Shown: positions 1 through 8,814, counted from the first letter of the stretch. The stretch is 64,000 nt of DNA from Streptomyces olindensis (GCA_000696115.1 JJOH01000007.1:1-64000), one strand, 5' to 3'. Numbers and translations are program-made. Notes: generated by a model not told the origin, from the letters alone.

Positions 1-745
1 GAGGACGTCGAGCACGCGTGCGTGGAGGCCGTCGGCGTCCGCGCCGGCCGGGAAGCGGGCCGCGGCGGCGGGCCAGCCGGGCGGGAGCAGGGCACCGGGC
101 CAGGTCGGTGACGACGGTGACCCGGTCGGGCAGCATCTCGGCGGGGCTGAGCAGCACGGTGTCGTGCGGGTCGTGCAGGGTGTCGCGCCAGGTCTCGTCG
201 CTGACCAGGTGCAGGCCCTCCCCCTGGGCGGCCTCGACGGTCTCGTGCAGCAGCTCGGGCGGGGCGACGGTCGCGGTGGGGTCGTCGGCGACGGACAGCA
301 CGAGCAGGCGCGGGTCGCCGCCCTCGGCGCGGACCCGGCGCACCGTCTCCAGCAGGGCGTACGGGTCCGGGACGCCGCCGCTCTCCGGCGGGGTCGGCAC
401 GTGGAAGGAAGGGCGTCCCAGCAGGCGCGCGTACGGCGCCCACCAGGCGGCGCAGGGCCGTGGGACGAGGACGTCGCCGCCGAGGGCGGCGGTCAGCGCG
501 AGCAGCAGGGCGGGCGCGCCGGGGCCGGCGGCCACGCGGTCGGGGTCGCAGTGCAGTCCGCGCCGGTCCCAGTAGCCGCAGGCGGCCTCCCGCAGGGCCA
601 GGCCGCCGCCGACCGGTTCGTGGTCGCCGCGGGAGGCCGCGGCGGCGAGCACCGCGGACAGCTCCGGCAGGACCGGCAGCCCGTCCTCGGGGAGCGGCGG
701 CCCGAAGCGGACGGGGCCGTGACCTACCGGGTCCGTCCGCCGCAT
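1..745 (-). pseudogene. Aminotransferase-fold (PLP class I/II) protein, partial and frameshifted
   Basis: The reading frame starts at the ATG at 745-743, with GGAGG six bases upstream, and runs off the left edge. The product resembles PLP-dependent aminotransferases: an early LREAACGYWDRRGL stretch, a GPGAPALLLAL helix near residue 80, and SDETWRDT, which matches the D-E-x-Y region that holds the cofactor. After VTVVTDL (near residue 215) the frame turns into Arg/Pro-rich text with poor G/C at third positions. The frame one base over continues sensibly as ALLPPGWPAA and has almost pure G/C third positions. This indicates a single-base frameshift near position 100, exactly where the PLP-binding lysine is expected. 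A sequencing indel is the alternative to real decay. The C-terminal half lies outside the window. Confidence 0.6.
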
Positions 746-858
746 CCGTACCTCCGCTGTGCCTGGTGCCGCCGTGTCCTGTCGCCTACGGCGCGTGCGC
801 CGTCCGCTGCCCGGTGCTCCGTACGGTGCGACTCGTGCCCTCGGCCACTGAGTACCCA

Positions 859-883
859 GGGTGCCCCCGCCCCATGGGCACCC
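859..883. terminator. Possible hairpin terminator
   Basis: GGGTGCCC at 859-866 and GGGCACCC at 876-883 form a perfect 8-bp stem with a nine-base loop. It lies about 80 bases past the stop of the minus-strand secreted-protein gene. There is no T-run, as is common in Streptomyces. The rest of the 746-963 gap holds nothing else I recognise. Confidence 0.3.
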
Positions 884-963
884 GGCCGGGTCGTGACGGT
901 CACAGCATGAGTGGGCCGGGCCGGGGAAACGGGGGGCGTGCGGGGCGCCGGTGCCCGCCGGGG

Positions 964-1695
964 TCAGCGGTACATGTCGGTCTCCCGGTTGCGCAGCCGG
1001 TGCACGGCGGCGCCGAACGCGCCCGCGATCAGCACCCCGCCGGCGACCAGGGCCGGCACGGAGTCGGTGAAGGCACCGCCGTCACCGGCCCGCACCCCGC
1101 GCTGGACGACCGCCGCGCCGCAGTCGGTGTGGTGCGGTTCGGGGTGCTGCGGGTCGGAGTGGTGCGGGTCGCTGTGGTGCGGGTCGCTGTGGTGCGGGGG
1201 CTCGGGGCAGGGCTTGTCCGGCTTGTGCGGGGGCTTGTGGGTGGGCCCGTGGGACGGCTTGTGGGGGCCGGAACCGTGGGCCACGGTGAACGTCGCGCTC
1301 CACTCCTTGCCCTCCCCGCCGGGCGCGGCCGGGCAGGTCCCGTCCACGGTCCACGCGGAGTCCTCGCCCCCGGCGTCGGGATCGCCCTCGAAGTTCTCGG
1401 CGGAGGCGATCCTGGCCGTGCCGCGGTAGGCCGGGCCGGACACCTCGTCGTCGTTGCCGGTGACCCGGCGCAGCGGGACGGTCCCCTCGTCGAAGGCCTG
1501 GGAGGTGGCGTCCATGGTGTCGGGGGGCGGTCCGCCGGTCGGATCACAGCTGACGGAGACGGTGAGCGTGCCGCCGGGCTCGACGGTGGCGGGAGCGACC
1601 TCGGCGGCGGGTTCGGCGAGGACGGCCGGTGCGAAGCCCACCAGGGCGGACCCGGTGAGGACGGCCACGGACAGGGCGTGGAGGGTACGGCGCAT
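964..1695 (-). CDS. Secreted, membrane-anchored His/Pro-rich protein
   Basis: A 243-residue protein of unknown function. I chose the second in-frame ATG (1695-1693) because GAAGGAG sits eight bases before it; the upstream ATG has no such site. The protein starts with MRRTLHALS and a hydrophobic signal peptide that should be cut near VLA-EP (about residue 28). An ordered-looking extracellular part follows, then a Pro/His/Lys-rich linker with three consecutive HHSDP repeats. A hydrophobic segment (VPALVAGGVLIAGAFGAAV) and a basic tail RLRNRE come last, typical of a C-terminal membrane anchor. The His repeats could bind metal, but that is inference. Two lone cysteines flank the linker region. 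Confidence 0.7.
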   Translation of the reverse strand: MRRTLHALSVAVLTGSALVGFAPAVLAEPAAEVAPATVEPGGTLTVSVSCDPTGGPPPDTMDATSQAFDEGTVPLRRVTGNDDEVSGPAYRGTARIASAENFEGDPDAGGEDSAWTVDGTCPAAPGGEGKEWSATFTVAHGSGPHKPSHGPTHKPPHKPDKPCPEPPHHSDPHHSDPHHSDPQHPEPHHTDCGAAVVQRGVRAGDGGAFTDSVPALVAGGVLIAGAFGAAVHRLRNRETDMYR

Positions 1696-1816
1696 GGAGG
1701 GGACTCCTTCGGTCGTCATGCCCCTCTGCCATGACAGCCCGCCCGCGACGGGCCCGCGCGAGACCGGGCCCCATTAGCGGGACAGCACCCGCCAACCGGG
1801 TGAACGCGGGGAAACC

Positions 1817-1860
1817 CAGGGGCGCGGGGAACTGCGCGACCGGCCACGAACGACCCGCAC
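1817..1860. repeat. Streptomyces dispersed intergenic sequence (3' end type)
   Basis: The stretch contains GGGGCGCGGGGAACTGCGCG followed by an accgGCCACgaacgacCCGCAC motif. From memory this string is one of the most common non-coding sequences between Streptomyces genes, usually near 3' ends. Here it lies between the sigma-factor stop (1891) and the secreted-protein start. I see no gene in 1696-1890. Confidence 0.5.
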
Positions 1861-1890
1861 CCGCGCAACCGCCGGAACCCCCTTACGGCC

Positions 1891-2685
1891 CTACGCCACG
1901 TCCCGCATCACCTGCTCCCGCACCCGCCCGCAGCACCGGCTGATCAGCCGGGACACGTGCATCTGCGAGATCCCCAGCTCCTCGGCGATCCGGCTCTGGG
2001 TCATGTCGGAGAAGAACCGCATGTACAGGATCGCCCGCTCGCGCTCCGGCAGCGCCGCCAGCCGCGACTTCACGGCCTCCCGGTCCACCACCGTGTCCAG
2101 CGCCGGGTCGGGGGACCCCAGCGCGTCACTGAGCGAGTACCCGTCCTCGCTGCCGGGCAGCTCCGCGTCCAGGGACAGCGCCGTGAAGCTCTCCAGCGCC
2201 TCCAGGCCCACCTGGACGTCCTCCTCGCTCATCTTCGCGTGCGCGGCGATCTCGGCCACCGTCGGCCTGCGGCCGGAGATGGTCTGGGACAGGTCCTGGG
2301 AGGCGAAGCGCACGCGGTTGCGCAGGTCCTGGACGCGACGGGGTACGTGCAGGGTCCACATGTGGTCGCGGAAGTGCCGCTTGATCTCGCCGGTGATGGT
2401 CGGCACGGCGTAGCTCTCGAACGCGTTGCCGCGCGCGGGATCGTACCGGTCGACGGCCTTGACCAGGCCGAGGGCCGCGACCTGCCGCAGGTCCTCGAAG
2501 CTCTCGCCGCGGCTGCGGAAGCGTCCGGCGAGGCGGTCCGCCATGGGCAGCCAGGCCTCGACGATCTCGTCGCGGAGCGCGTCGCGCTCCGGGCCGGCGG
2601 GCATCGAGGTGAGCCTGCGGAAGGCCTCGGCGGTGTCGGGGGCGTCGTCGTGCGGGTGCTGCTTCGCGCTGGTTCGGGTCGGCAT
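1891..2685 (-). CDS. RNA polymerase sigma factor, SigB/SigF/SigG family
   Basis: A 264-residue stress or sporulation-type sigma factor. Region 2 spans about residues 45-112, with the typical DLRQVAALGLVKAVDRYD and FESYAVPTITGEIKRHFRD strings. Region 3 follows with RPTVAEIAAHAKMSEEDV. Region 4 ends with the helix-turn-helix MTQSRIAEELGISQMHVSRL (residues 228-247). The length is normal for the family. The start at 2685 fits the family N-terminus, although the nearest purine-rich site (AAGGGA) is 13 bases away; an 84-residue upstream extension in the same frame looks non-coding. No anti-sigma gene is adjacent, so control is probably encoded elsewhere. Several nearby genes carry promoters of the type this family reads. 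Confidence 0.9.
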   Translation of the reverse strand: MPTRTSAKQHPHDDAPDTAEAFRRLTSMPAGPERDALRDEIVEAWLPMADRLAGRFRSRGESFEDLRQVAALGLVKAVDRYDPARGNAFESYAVPTITGEIKRHFRDHMWTLHVPRRVQDLRNRVRFASQDLSQTISGRRPTVAEIAAHAKMSEEDVQVGLEALESFTALSLDAELPGSEDGYSLSDALGSPDPALDTVVDREAVKSRLAALPERERAILYMRFFSDMTQSRIAEELGISQMHVSRLISRCCGRVREQVMRDVA

Positions 2686-2859
2686 GATGCGTCGCAATTC
2701 CCTTGGGGGTGCTCTGGGTTGGACAGTCACCGTGGGAGCGCGTCGACGTGCGGACCAGGGGCGCCGGTGACGGCGCGCTGCGCCGCTCCCACGGGCGTGC
2801 CTCCTGTCCGAAGCACTGAGGTGCGCCTGCCCCCGGCCCCCGCCCGCAAACCCGGCCAG

Positions 2860-2883
2860 GTTTTCCGCCGTCGCGCAGGGTGA
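2860..2883 (+). promoter_or_regulatory. SigB-type promoter for the TPP enzyme
   Basis: GTTT (2860-2863), a 14-base spacer and GGGTGA (2878-2883) resemble the GTTT-N14/15-GGGTAC pattern of SigB-family promoters. The site is 43 bases upstream of the start codon at 2927. The remaining 2686-2926 gap shows no gene. Confidence 0.45.
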
Positions 2884-2926
2884 CTCGTACTGCTGGCTCT
2901 GTCCCCATACGTCCGGGAGGTCGTAC

Positions 2927-4720
2927 ATGAGCACCAAGGTCGCCGACCACGTCCTGCAGAGGCTGCGCGAGTGGGGGGTGGAGCAGGTCTTCGGCTATCC
3001 GGGCGACGGGATCAACGGACTGCTCGCCGCATGGGGCCGGGCCGAGAACGAGCCACGTTTCGTGCAGTCGCGGCACGAGGAGATGTCCGCGTTCCAGGCG
3101 GTCGGTTACGCCAAGTTCAGCGGCCGTCTCGGAGTGTGCGCCGCGACGTCGGGGCCGGGCGCGATCCACCTGCTGAACGGCCTGTACGACGCCAAGCTGG
3201 ACCACGTCCCGGTGCTGGCCATCGTCGGCCAGACCCACCGCACCGCGATGGGCGGCTCCTACCAGCAGGAAGTGGACCTGCACACGCTGTACAAGGACGT
3301 CGCCTCCGATTTCGTGGAGACGGTGACGGTGCCGGAGCAGCTGCCGAACGTGCTGGACCGGGCGATCCGCACCGCGTACGCCCGCCGTTGCCCGACCGCG
3401 GTCATCATCCCGGGCGACGTGCAGGAGCTGGACTACTCGCCGCCGACGCACGAGTTCAAGATGGTCCCCTCCAGCCTGGACCGCAGTTCGTGGACGGCGG
3501 TTCCGTCCGACGACGCGGTGCGGCGGGCCGCGGAGATCCTCAACACCGGTGACAAGGTGGCGATCCTGGTCGGTCAGGGCGCGGCCGGGGCGCGGGCCGA
3601 GGTGGAGCGGATCGCCGAGCTGCTCGGCGCGGGCGTCGCCAAGGCGCTGCTCGGCAAGGACGTCCTCAGCGACGAACTGCCGTACGTCACCGGCTCGATC
3701 GGCCTGCTGGGCACCCGCCCGTCGTACGAGCTGATGCGGGACTGCGACACGCTGCTCACCATCGGGTCGTCGTTCCCGTACACCCAGTTCCTGCCGGAGT
3801 TCGGCAAGGCGCGGGGCGTGCAGATCGACATCGATCCGCACATGGTCGGGATGCGCTACCCGTACGAGGTGAACCTGGTCGGCGACGCGAAGGCCACCCT
3901 GGAGCGGCTGATCCCGCTGATCGAGGGGGGCCGCGGGCGCGAGTGGTACGACACGGTGTGCGACAACGTGACGCGCTGGCACCAGGTCATGGAGCGCCGG
4001 GCGGGCCTCGACGCCCATCCGATCAACCCGGAGTACGTGGCCCGCGCCCTGGACCCGCTGCTGCCGGACAACGCGATCGTGACGTCCGACTCGGGTTCGA
4101 CGGCCAACTGGTACGCGCGGCACCTGACCATGCGGCCGGGCATGCGCGGTTCGCTCTCCGGCACGCTGGCGACGATGGGCTGCGGGGTGCCGTACGTGAT
4201 CGGCGCGAAGTTCGCGCACCCGGACCGGCCGGCGATCGCGCTCGTCGGGGACGGGGCGATGCAGATGAACGGGATGGCGGAGCTGATCACGGCGGCGAAG
4301 TACCGCCATCAGTGGGAGGACCCGCGGCTGGTGATCGCCGTGTGGAACAACCAGGACCTGAACCAGGTGACGTGGGAGATGCGGGCCATGGAGGGCGCGC
4401 CGTCGTTCCTGCCCTCGCAGGAGCTTCCGGACGTGCAGTACGCCGCGTTCGCGCGTTCGCTGGGGCTGACCGGCATCCGGGTGGAGAAGCCGGAGGACGT
4501 CGAGCCGGCCTGGCGTGCCGCGCTGGAGGCGGACGGTCCCGCGGTGGTCGAGTTCCTGACCGATCCGGCTGTCCCACCGATCCCGCCGCACGCCACCTGG
4601 GACCAGATGGAGGCGGCCGCCGCGTCGATCCTGAAGGGCGACGCGGACCGGGGATCGATGGTCAAGCAGGGCTTCAAGGCGAAGGTGCAGGAGTTCCTGC
4701 CGGGGCGTGAGAAGAAGTAG
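2927..4720 (+). CDS. Thiamine-pyrophosphate-dependent enzyme, pyruvate oxidase-like
   Basis: 597 residues with the three domains of the acetolactate synthase/pyruvate oxidase family. The N-terminal PYR domain carries the catalytic glutamate (Glu51 in SRHEEMSAF). A central FAD/DHAP-synthase-like domain contains GQGAAGAR. The C-terminal PP domain has the TPP/Mg motif GDGAMQMN near residue 441, with its WNN end. The start has GGGAGG eight bases upstream. The closest family I recognise is the PoxB-like group, which decarboxylates pyruvate to acetate or acetyl phosphate with electrons going to quinone or oxygen; the exact substrate cannot be read. A SigB-type promoter lies upstream, which fits a stationary or stress role as for PoxB. 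The 3' end overlaps a convergent small gene. Confidence 0.85.
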   Translation: MSTKVADHVLQRLREWGVEQVFGYPGDGINGLLAAWGRAENEPRFVQSRHEEMSAFQAVGYAKFSGRLGVCAATSGPGAIHLLNGLYDAKLDHVPVLAIVGQTHRTAMGGSYQQEVDLHTLYKDVASDFVETVTVPEQLPNVLDRAIRTAYARRCPTAVIIPGDVQELDYSPPTHEFKMVPSSLDRSSWTAVPSDDAVRRAAEILNTGDKVAILVGQGAAGARAEVERIAELLGAGVAKALLGKDVLSDELPYVTGSIGLLGTRPSYELMRDCDTLLTIGSSFPYTQFLPEFGKARGVQIDIDPHMVGMRYPYEVNLVGDAKATLERLIPLIEGGRGREWYDTVCDNVTRWHQVMERRAGLDAHPINPEYVARALDPLLPDNAIVTSDSGSTANWYARHLTMRPGMRGSLSGTLATMGCGVPYVIGAKFAHPDRPAIALVGDGAMQMNGMAELITAAKYRHQWEDPRLVIAVWNNQDLNQVTWEMRAMEGAPSFLPSQELPDVQYAAFARSLGLTGIRVEKPEDVEPAWRAALEADGPAVVEFLTDPAVPPIPPHATWDQMEAAAASILKGDADRGSMVKQGFKAKVQEFLPGREKK

Positions 4721-4850
4721 CGGCGGCGGGCGCGCCGGCCGGTTCGGGCCGGTCGGCGTCGTCCTGTGGCAGCAGCAGCTCCTCGTACCGGCCCAGCACC
4801 AGCACCACTCCGAGCATGAGCAGCGGGATGAGCACAGCGAGCATCGCCAT
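4674..4850 (-). CDS. Small single-span membrane protein
   Basis: A 58-residue product with one strongly hydrophobic N-terminal segment (MLAVLIPLLMLGVVLVLG), then an acidic RYEELLLPQDD stretch and an Ala/Pro tail. The ATG at 4850 has GGGGAAGGA six bases upstream, which is good support for a gene this short. The last 47 bases overlap the convergent TPP-enzyme gene, so the tail may be nonessential. I do not recognise a family. It would sit in the cytoplasmic membrane with its tail in the cytoplasm by the positive-inside rule, though few charges decide this. Confidence 0.5.
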   Translation of the reverse strand: MAMLAVLIPLLMLGVVLVLGRYEELLLPQDDADRPEPAGAPAAATSSHAPAGTPAPSP

Positions 4851-4951
4851 GGCGTGTCCTTCCCCAGAGATGAGTGGGGGGTGTGATCCGGGTCTCCCGC
4901 AGGCCGTGGCGCAAACCAGGGCGTACGACGGTGATCCGGTGGGCCGAACCC

Positions 4952-4976
4952 GTGTCGGCTTCCGGTGTTCGGGTAC
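4952..4976 (+). promoter_or_regulatory. SigB-type promoter for the DUF2795 gene
   Basis: GTGT (4952-4955), 15 bases, GGGTAC (4971-4976). It lies 33 bases before the chosen start at 5010, a normal leader length. Confidence 0.55.
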
Positions 4977-5009
4977 GCGGTGCGGACCCCCGAAGGTCTG
5001 GAGGGAGAC

Positions 5010-5411
5010 ATGCAGCGAGGCAGCGACCGGCTGAGCGTCCACCGGGACGACGAGATGAAGCACGAACTGCAGGGTCTGCTCAGGTCCGGGCACCCCACAC
5101 GCAGTGAGGAGTGGCACGACCCGGAGCCGGCCGCCGAGGACGACCCCGAGGTCGCGTACGGGCCGGTGACGCCGAGCCGGCGGCCGACGTCCCTGGAGTC
5201 GGTGCGGCTGGAGCTGGCCCGGATGCTGGGCCGCAGGGCGTTCCCCGCGACCCCGCGTGAGCTGGCCCGTGAGCTGCGCGGCCACCAGGCGCCCGACGCA
5301 CTCGTCGAGGCCCTGGAGCGGCTGCCGCGCCAGGAGCGCTACGGCAACGTGCAGGAGCTGGCCCAGGCCCTGGTCCGGGCCCGCGAGACCGGGCCGGAGG
5401 AGTACGCGTAG
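5010..5411 (+). CDS. DUF2795 domain protein
   Basis: 133 residues. The start at 5010 (MQRGSDR) is preceded by GGAGGGAG; an in-frame ATG 45 bases earlier overlaps the promoter and has no site. The first half is polar and acidic. The second half (about residues 55-115, with LARMLGRRAFPATPRELARE and LERLPRQERYGNVQEL) matches the DUF2795 domain as I remember it from actinobacteria, a small helical unit of unknown function. It is the first gene of a plus-strand run that continues with a CBS protein, a DJ-1 protein and catalase, and it has its own SigB-type promoter, so a stress-induced role is likely. Confidence 0.7.
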   Translation: MQRGSDRLSVHRDDEMKHELQGLLRSGHPTRSEEWHDPEPAAEDDPEVAYGPVTPSRRPTSLESVRLELARMLGRRAFPATPRELARELRGHQAPDALVEALERLPRQERYGNVQELAQALVRARETGPEEYA

Positions 5412-5494
5412 GGACCGTGTCGGGGGCACCGCGGGGCGTCCGCCGGCGCGCCGCGGTGCCCCCACCGGCGTGGCAGCCGAGGAAGGGCCCCGTG

Positions 5495-5923
5495 ATGGCC
5501 GAGTTGGTGAAGGACGTGATGACTCCGGGTGTGGTCGCCGTGCGCCCGGACGCCTCGCTCGTGGAGGCGGCGCAGCTGATGCGCACCCAGAACATCGGCG
5601 ACGTGGTGGTGGCCGACGGGCAGGACGTGATCGGTGTGCTCACCGACCGTGACATCACGGTGCGGGCCGTCGCCGACGGTGCCGACCCGATGGCGGTGAG
5701 CGTACGGGCCGTGTGCACGCCGGATCCGGTGACGGTGACGCCGGACGACCCGCTGGCGACCGCGGTCACGCTGATGCGCGAGCACGCGGTGCGCCGGCTG
5801 CCGGTGGTGGAGAACGGTCTGCCGGTCGGGATCGTGAGCCTCGGCGACGTGGCCGAGGCCGAGGACCCGGCGTCGGCGCTCGCCGACATCAGCCGTGCCG
5901 AGCCGGACACCCGGGGCGGCTGA
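5495..5923 (+). CDS. Two-CBS-domain protein, Hrp1-like
   Basis: 142 residues, made of two CBS domains (about 4-57 and 68-125). Each has the usual pattern: MTPGVVAVRPDASL then GVLTDRDI, and CTPDPVTVTPDDPL then VGIVSLGDV. CBS pairs bind adenine nucleotides or related ligands. Length and layout match the mycobacterial hypoxic response protein 1 (Rv2626c, about 143 residues). The ATG at 5495 follows GAGGAAGGG; a GTG one codon upstream is also possible. Its stop overlaps the start of a possible 44-residue ORF. Context with catalase and a DJ-1 protein suggests a redox or energy-stress sensor role; the ligand is not readable. Confidence 0.8.
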   Translation: MAELVKDVMTPGVVAVRPDASLVEAAQLMRTQNIGDVVVADGQDVIGVLTDRDITVRAVADGADPMAVSVRAVCTPDPVTVTPDDPLATAVTLMREHAVRRLPVVENGLPVGIVSLGDVAEAEDPASALADISRAEPDTRGG

Positions 5924-6057
5924 TGCCGCGGCGGCGGCCGCTCTCGGGCGGCCACCTCGCGGGCATCGACAGGAACAGCAAGCGCAGGAAGAACGACAAG
6001 CACGTGAGGGGCGACGCGGCGCGCTGGAGCGCCGCCCGCTCCGGGGAAGGACGTTGA
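5923..6057 (+). CDS. Possible small basic protein
   Basis: A 44-residue ORF (MPRRRPLSGGHLAGIDRNSK...) that fills the gap between the CBS and DJ-1 genes. Its ATG overlaps the CBS stop codon in a TGATG arrangement, which allows translational coupling, and it ends six bases before the next start. It is rich in Arg and Lys, so it could bind nucleic acid, but no family is recognised. It may be only an untranslated linker. Confidence 0.3.
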   Translation: MPRRRPLSGGHLAGIDRNSKRRKNDKHVRGDAARWSAARSGEGR

Positions 6058-6062
6058 GCATC

Positions 6063-6605
6063 ATGCGGATCGCATTTCTGGTGGCACCCGAGGGCGTCGA
6101 GCAGGTCGAGCTGACCGATCCGTGGCAGGCGGCGAAGGACGCCGGCCACGAGCCCGTGCTGGTGTCGACGAAGGAGGGTGAGATCCAGGCGTTCCACCAC
6201 CTCGACAAGGCGGACACCTTCCCCGTGGACGAGGTCGTGGGCGGTACCGAGCCCGGCTCGTTCGGCGGGCTGGTGCTGCCGGGCGGCGTGGCCAACCCGG
6301 ACTTCCTCCGCATGGACGCCAAGGCCGTGGCGTTCGTCCGGGACTTCTTCGAGCAGGGCCGCCCCGTCGCGGCGATCTGCCACGCGCCGTGGACGCTGGT
6401 CGAGGCCGACGTCGTGCGCGGCCGGGTGCTGACCTCGTGGCCGAGCCTCAGGACGGACATCCGCAACGCGGGCGGCACCTGGGTCGACGAGCAGGTGAAG
6501 GTGTGCGACCACGGGGCCAACAAGCTGGTCACCAGCCGCAAGCCGGACGATCTGAAGGCGTTCTGCGAGACGTTCCTCGACGTCTTCGCCGAGGAGGCCG
6601 CCTGA
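6063..6605 (+). CDS. DJ-1/PfpI family protein (type 1 glutamine amidotransferase fold)
   Basis: 180 residues covering one whole DJ-1/PfpI domain. The nucleophile is Cys106 in AAICHAPW, with the partner Glu likely in the VAPEG loop near residue 10. The family includes deglycases, proteases and stress chaperones; the precise reaction cannot be decided here. The ATG at 6063 lies 11 bases after GGAAGGA. The gene ends in TGATG, sharing bases with the catalase start, so the two are probably translated together. The catalase carries its own, Cys-less domain of the same fold. Confidence 0.85.
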   Translation: MRIAFLVAPEGVEQVELTDPWQAAKDAGHEPVLVSTKEGEIQAFHHLDKADTFPVDEVVGGTEPGSFGGLVLPGGVANPDFLRMDAKAVAFVRDFFEQGRPVAAICHAPWTLVEADVVRGRVLTSWPSLRTDIRNAGGTWVDEQVKVCDHGANKLVTSRKPDDLKAFCETFLDVFAEEAA

Positions 6606-8707
6606 TGGCCTCTCCGGCCGACCGCAAGCAGGAGCAGCGCGAGGCGTTCCGGGCGGACGACCCGGCCGCCGGGCCGCTCACCACCGACCAGGGAGTCGCG
6701 GTCGACCACACCGACGACTCCCTGGCGGCGGGGGAACGCGGTCCGACGCTGATGGAGGACTTCCACTTCCGGGAGAAGCTCACCCGCTTCGACCACGAGC
6801 GGATCCCGGAGCGGGTGGTGCACGCGCGGGGCGCGGGCGCGTACGGGTATTTCGAACCGTACGAGTCCTGCGCGGAGTTCACCCGCGCGGCCTTCCTCCA
6901 GGACCCGTCGGTGCGGACGCCGGTGTTCGTGCGGTTCTCGACCGTGCAGGGCCCGAAGGGCTCGGCGGACACCGTGCGGGACGTGCGCGGCTTCGCGACC
7001 AAGTTCTACACGTCGGAGGGGAACTACGACCTGGTCGGGAACAACTTCCCGGTCTTCTTCATCCAGGACGGCATCAAGTTCCCGGACTTCGTGCACGCGG
7101 TGAAGCCCGAGCCGCACAACGACATCCCGACCGGCGCGTCCGCGCACGACACCCTGTGGGACTTCGTGTCGCTCCAGCCCGAGACGCTGCACGCGATCAT
7201 GTGGCTGATGTCGGACCGGGCGATCCCGCGCAGCTACCGCATGATGCAGGGCTTCGGCGTGCACACCTTCCGGTTCGTGAACGCCGAGGGGCGCGGCACG
7301 TTCGTGAAGTTCCACTGGAAGCCGCGGCTCGGTGTGCACTCGCTGGTGTGGGACGAGGCGCAGGAGTGCCAGGGCCGCGACCCGGACTTCAACCGGCGTG
7401 ACCTGTGGGACGCGATCGAGGCGGGCGAGTACCCCGAGTGGGAGCTGGGCGTGCAACTCGTGCCGGAGGAGGACGAGTTCGCGTTCGACTTCGACCTGCT
7501 CGACCCGACGAAGATCATCCCGGAGGAGCGGGTGCCGGTGCGGCCGATCGGCCGGATGGTGCTGGACCGCAACCCGGAGAACTTCTTCGCGGAGACCGAG
7601 CAGGTCGCCTTCCATACGGCGAACGTCGTCCCCGGCATCGACTTCACCAACGACCCGCTGCTCCAGGCTCGGAACTTCTCCTACCTGGACACGCAGCTGA
7701 TCCGGCTCGGCGGGCCCAACTTCTCGCAGCTGCCGGTGAACCGGCCGGTGGCGCCGGTGCGCAACAACCAGCGCGACGGCTACCACCAGAGCGCGATCCA
7801 CTCCGGCACGAACTACTTCCCGAACTCGCTGGGCGGGGGCTGCCCGGCCCACGCGGGTGCCGGGGCAGGCGCCTACACCCATTACGCCGAACGGGTGGAC
7901 GGTCACAAGATCCGGCGCCGCAGTCCCAGCTTCCAGGACCACTACAGCCAGCCGGCGATGTTCTGGAACAGCATGGCGGACTGGGAGAAGCAGCACATCG
8001 TCGAGGCGTTCCGGTTCGAGCTCGGCAAGGTCGGGGCGATGACCGTGCGGGCCCGCACGGTCGAGCACCTGGCCAGGGTCGACGGGGAACTGGCCGCGCA
8101 GGTGGCGCGGGGCGTCGGGGTGCCGCCGCCGGCCGGGGCGGAGACCCCGGGCAAGCAGGTCTCCCCCGCCCTCAGTCTCGAGTCGCTGCGCGGGGACGGT
8201 TCGATCCGGACCCGGCAGATCGCGGTGCTCGTCACCGACGGGGTGGACGCCGAGCAGATCACCTCCGTGCGGGAGCGGCTGGCCGCCGAGGGCGCGATCG
8301 TCGAGGCACTGGCCCCGGCGGACGGCACGATCACCGGATCCGACGGCGAGACGTACGCCGTCGACCGGGCGCTGCCGACGGTGGCGTCCGTGCTGTACGA
8401 CGCCGTGCTGCTGCCCGGCGGGCCGGTCGGCACCCCGCCGACGGCGGCCGACCCGGACGCGGTGCGGTTCGTGCGGGACGCCTTCCGGCACGGCAAGCCG
8501 GTGGGCGCGCTCGGCTCGGGCGTGGGGGTCCTGTCGGCGCTGGAGCCCGAGGGGCTCCACCTGTCGACGGAGTTCCAGCGGGTCGTCACCGACCAGGGGG
8601 TCGTGACCGACACGTCGCCGGGGCCGGCGAGCGCGGAGTTCCTGGACGCGTTCGTGGCCGCGATCGCGGCGCACCGCCACTGGGGACGTCCGCCGGTTCG
8701 GCGCTGA
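6605..8707 (+). CDS. katE: Large-subunit (clade 2, KatE-type) catalase
   Basis: 700 residues, the length of large-subunit haem catalases that split hydrogen peroxide. The distal His is in [12 protein letters not shown], the conserved Asn region reads [11 protein letters not shown], and the haem-ligand Tyr lies in [13 protein letters not shown]. After about residue 530 a flavodoxin/DJ-1-like C-terminal domain follows ([25 protein letters not shown]). Its would-be nucleophile elbow reads GALGSGVGV and has no Cys, as in other clade 2 enzymes. The ATG overlaps the stop of the DJ-1 gene. The neighbours and upstream SigB-type promoters suggest induction under stress. The symbol is by family similarity only. 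Confidence 0.93.
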   Translation: MASPADRKQEQREAFRADDPAAGPLTTDQGVAVDHTDDSLAAGERGPTLMEDFHFREKLTRFDHERIPERVVHARGAGAYGYFEPYESCAEFTRAAFLQDPSVRTPVFVRFSTVQGPKGSADTVRDVRGFATKFYTSEGNYDLVGNNFPVFFIQDGIKFPDFVHAVKPEPHNDIPTGASAHDTLWDFVSLQPETLHAIMWLMSDRAIPRSYRMMQGFGVHTFRFVNAEGRGTFVKFHWKPRLGVHSLVWDEAQECQGRDPDFNRRDLWDAIEAGEYPEWELGVQLVPEEDEFAFDFDLLDPTKIIPEERVPVRPIGRMVLDRNPENFFAETEQVAFHTANVVPGIDFTNDPLLQARNFSYLDTQLIRLGGPNFSQLPVNRPVAPVRNNQRDGYHQSAIHSGTNYFPNSLGGGCPAHAGAGAGAYTHYAERVDGHKIRRRSPSFQDHYSQPAMFWNSMADWEKQHIVEAFRFELGKVGAMTVRARTVEHLARVDGELAAQVARGVGVPPPAGAETPGKQVSPALSLESLRGDGSIRTRQIAVLVTDGVDAEQITSVRERLAAEGAIVEALAPADGTITGSDGETYAVDRALPTVASVLYDAVLLPGGPVGTPPTAADPDAVRFVRDAFRHGKPVGALGSGVGVLSALEPEGLHLSTEFQRVVTDQGVVTDTSPGPASAEFLDAFVAAIAAHRHWGRPPVRR

Positions 8708-8781
8708 GCAGCGGGGCCGGGCCGGGTCTCTCCGGTCCGGTCCGCGGGTGCGCCGAGCAGCCCTGACCGCCCTTCGAAGAA

Positions 8782-8813
8782 CTTTCGAGGGGTTCGCGAG
8801 GGGTTTCGAGGGG
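8782..8813. repeat. Short tandem repeat in convergent gap
   Basis: Three near-identical 10-11-base units built on TTTCGAGGGG follow one another just before the DUF6158 stop codon. They could act in transcription arrest between catalase and the convergent gene; no clear hairpin is seen in 8708-8814. Confidence 0.35.
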
Positions 8814-8814
8814 C

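Noticed and set aside
845..853. GGGTAC on the minus strand as a SigB-type promoter of the aminotransferase gene
   Set aside because: No GTTT/GTGT-like partner sits 14-16 bases upstream, and it is about 100 bases from the start.
460..1734. Plus-strand open frames covering 18-1777
   Set aside because: Repetitive Gly/Arg/Val text opposite the secreted-protein and aminotransferase genes; no ribosome site or domain.
2126..8680. Very long open frames opposite real genes (for example 2126-5098 and 5339-8680, minus)
   Set aside because: They lie over well-supported genes on the other strand, have Arg/His/Asp-rich compositions and lack domains; long antisense frames are usual at this GC content.
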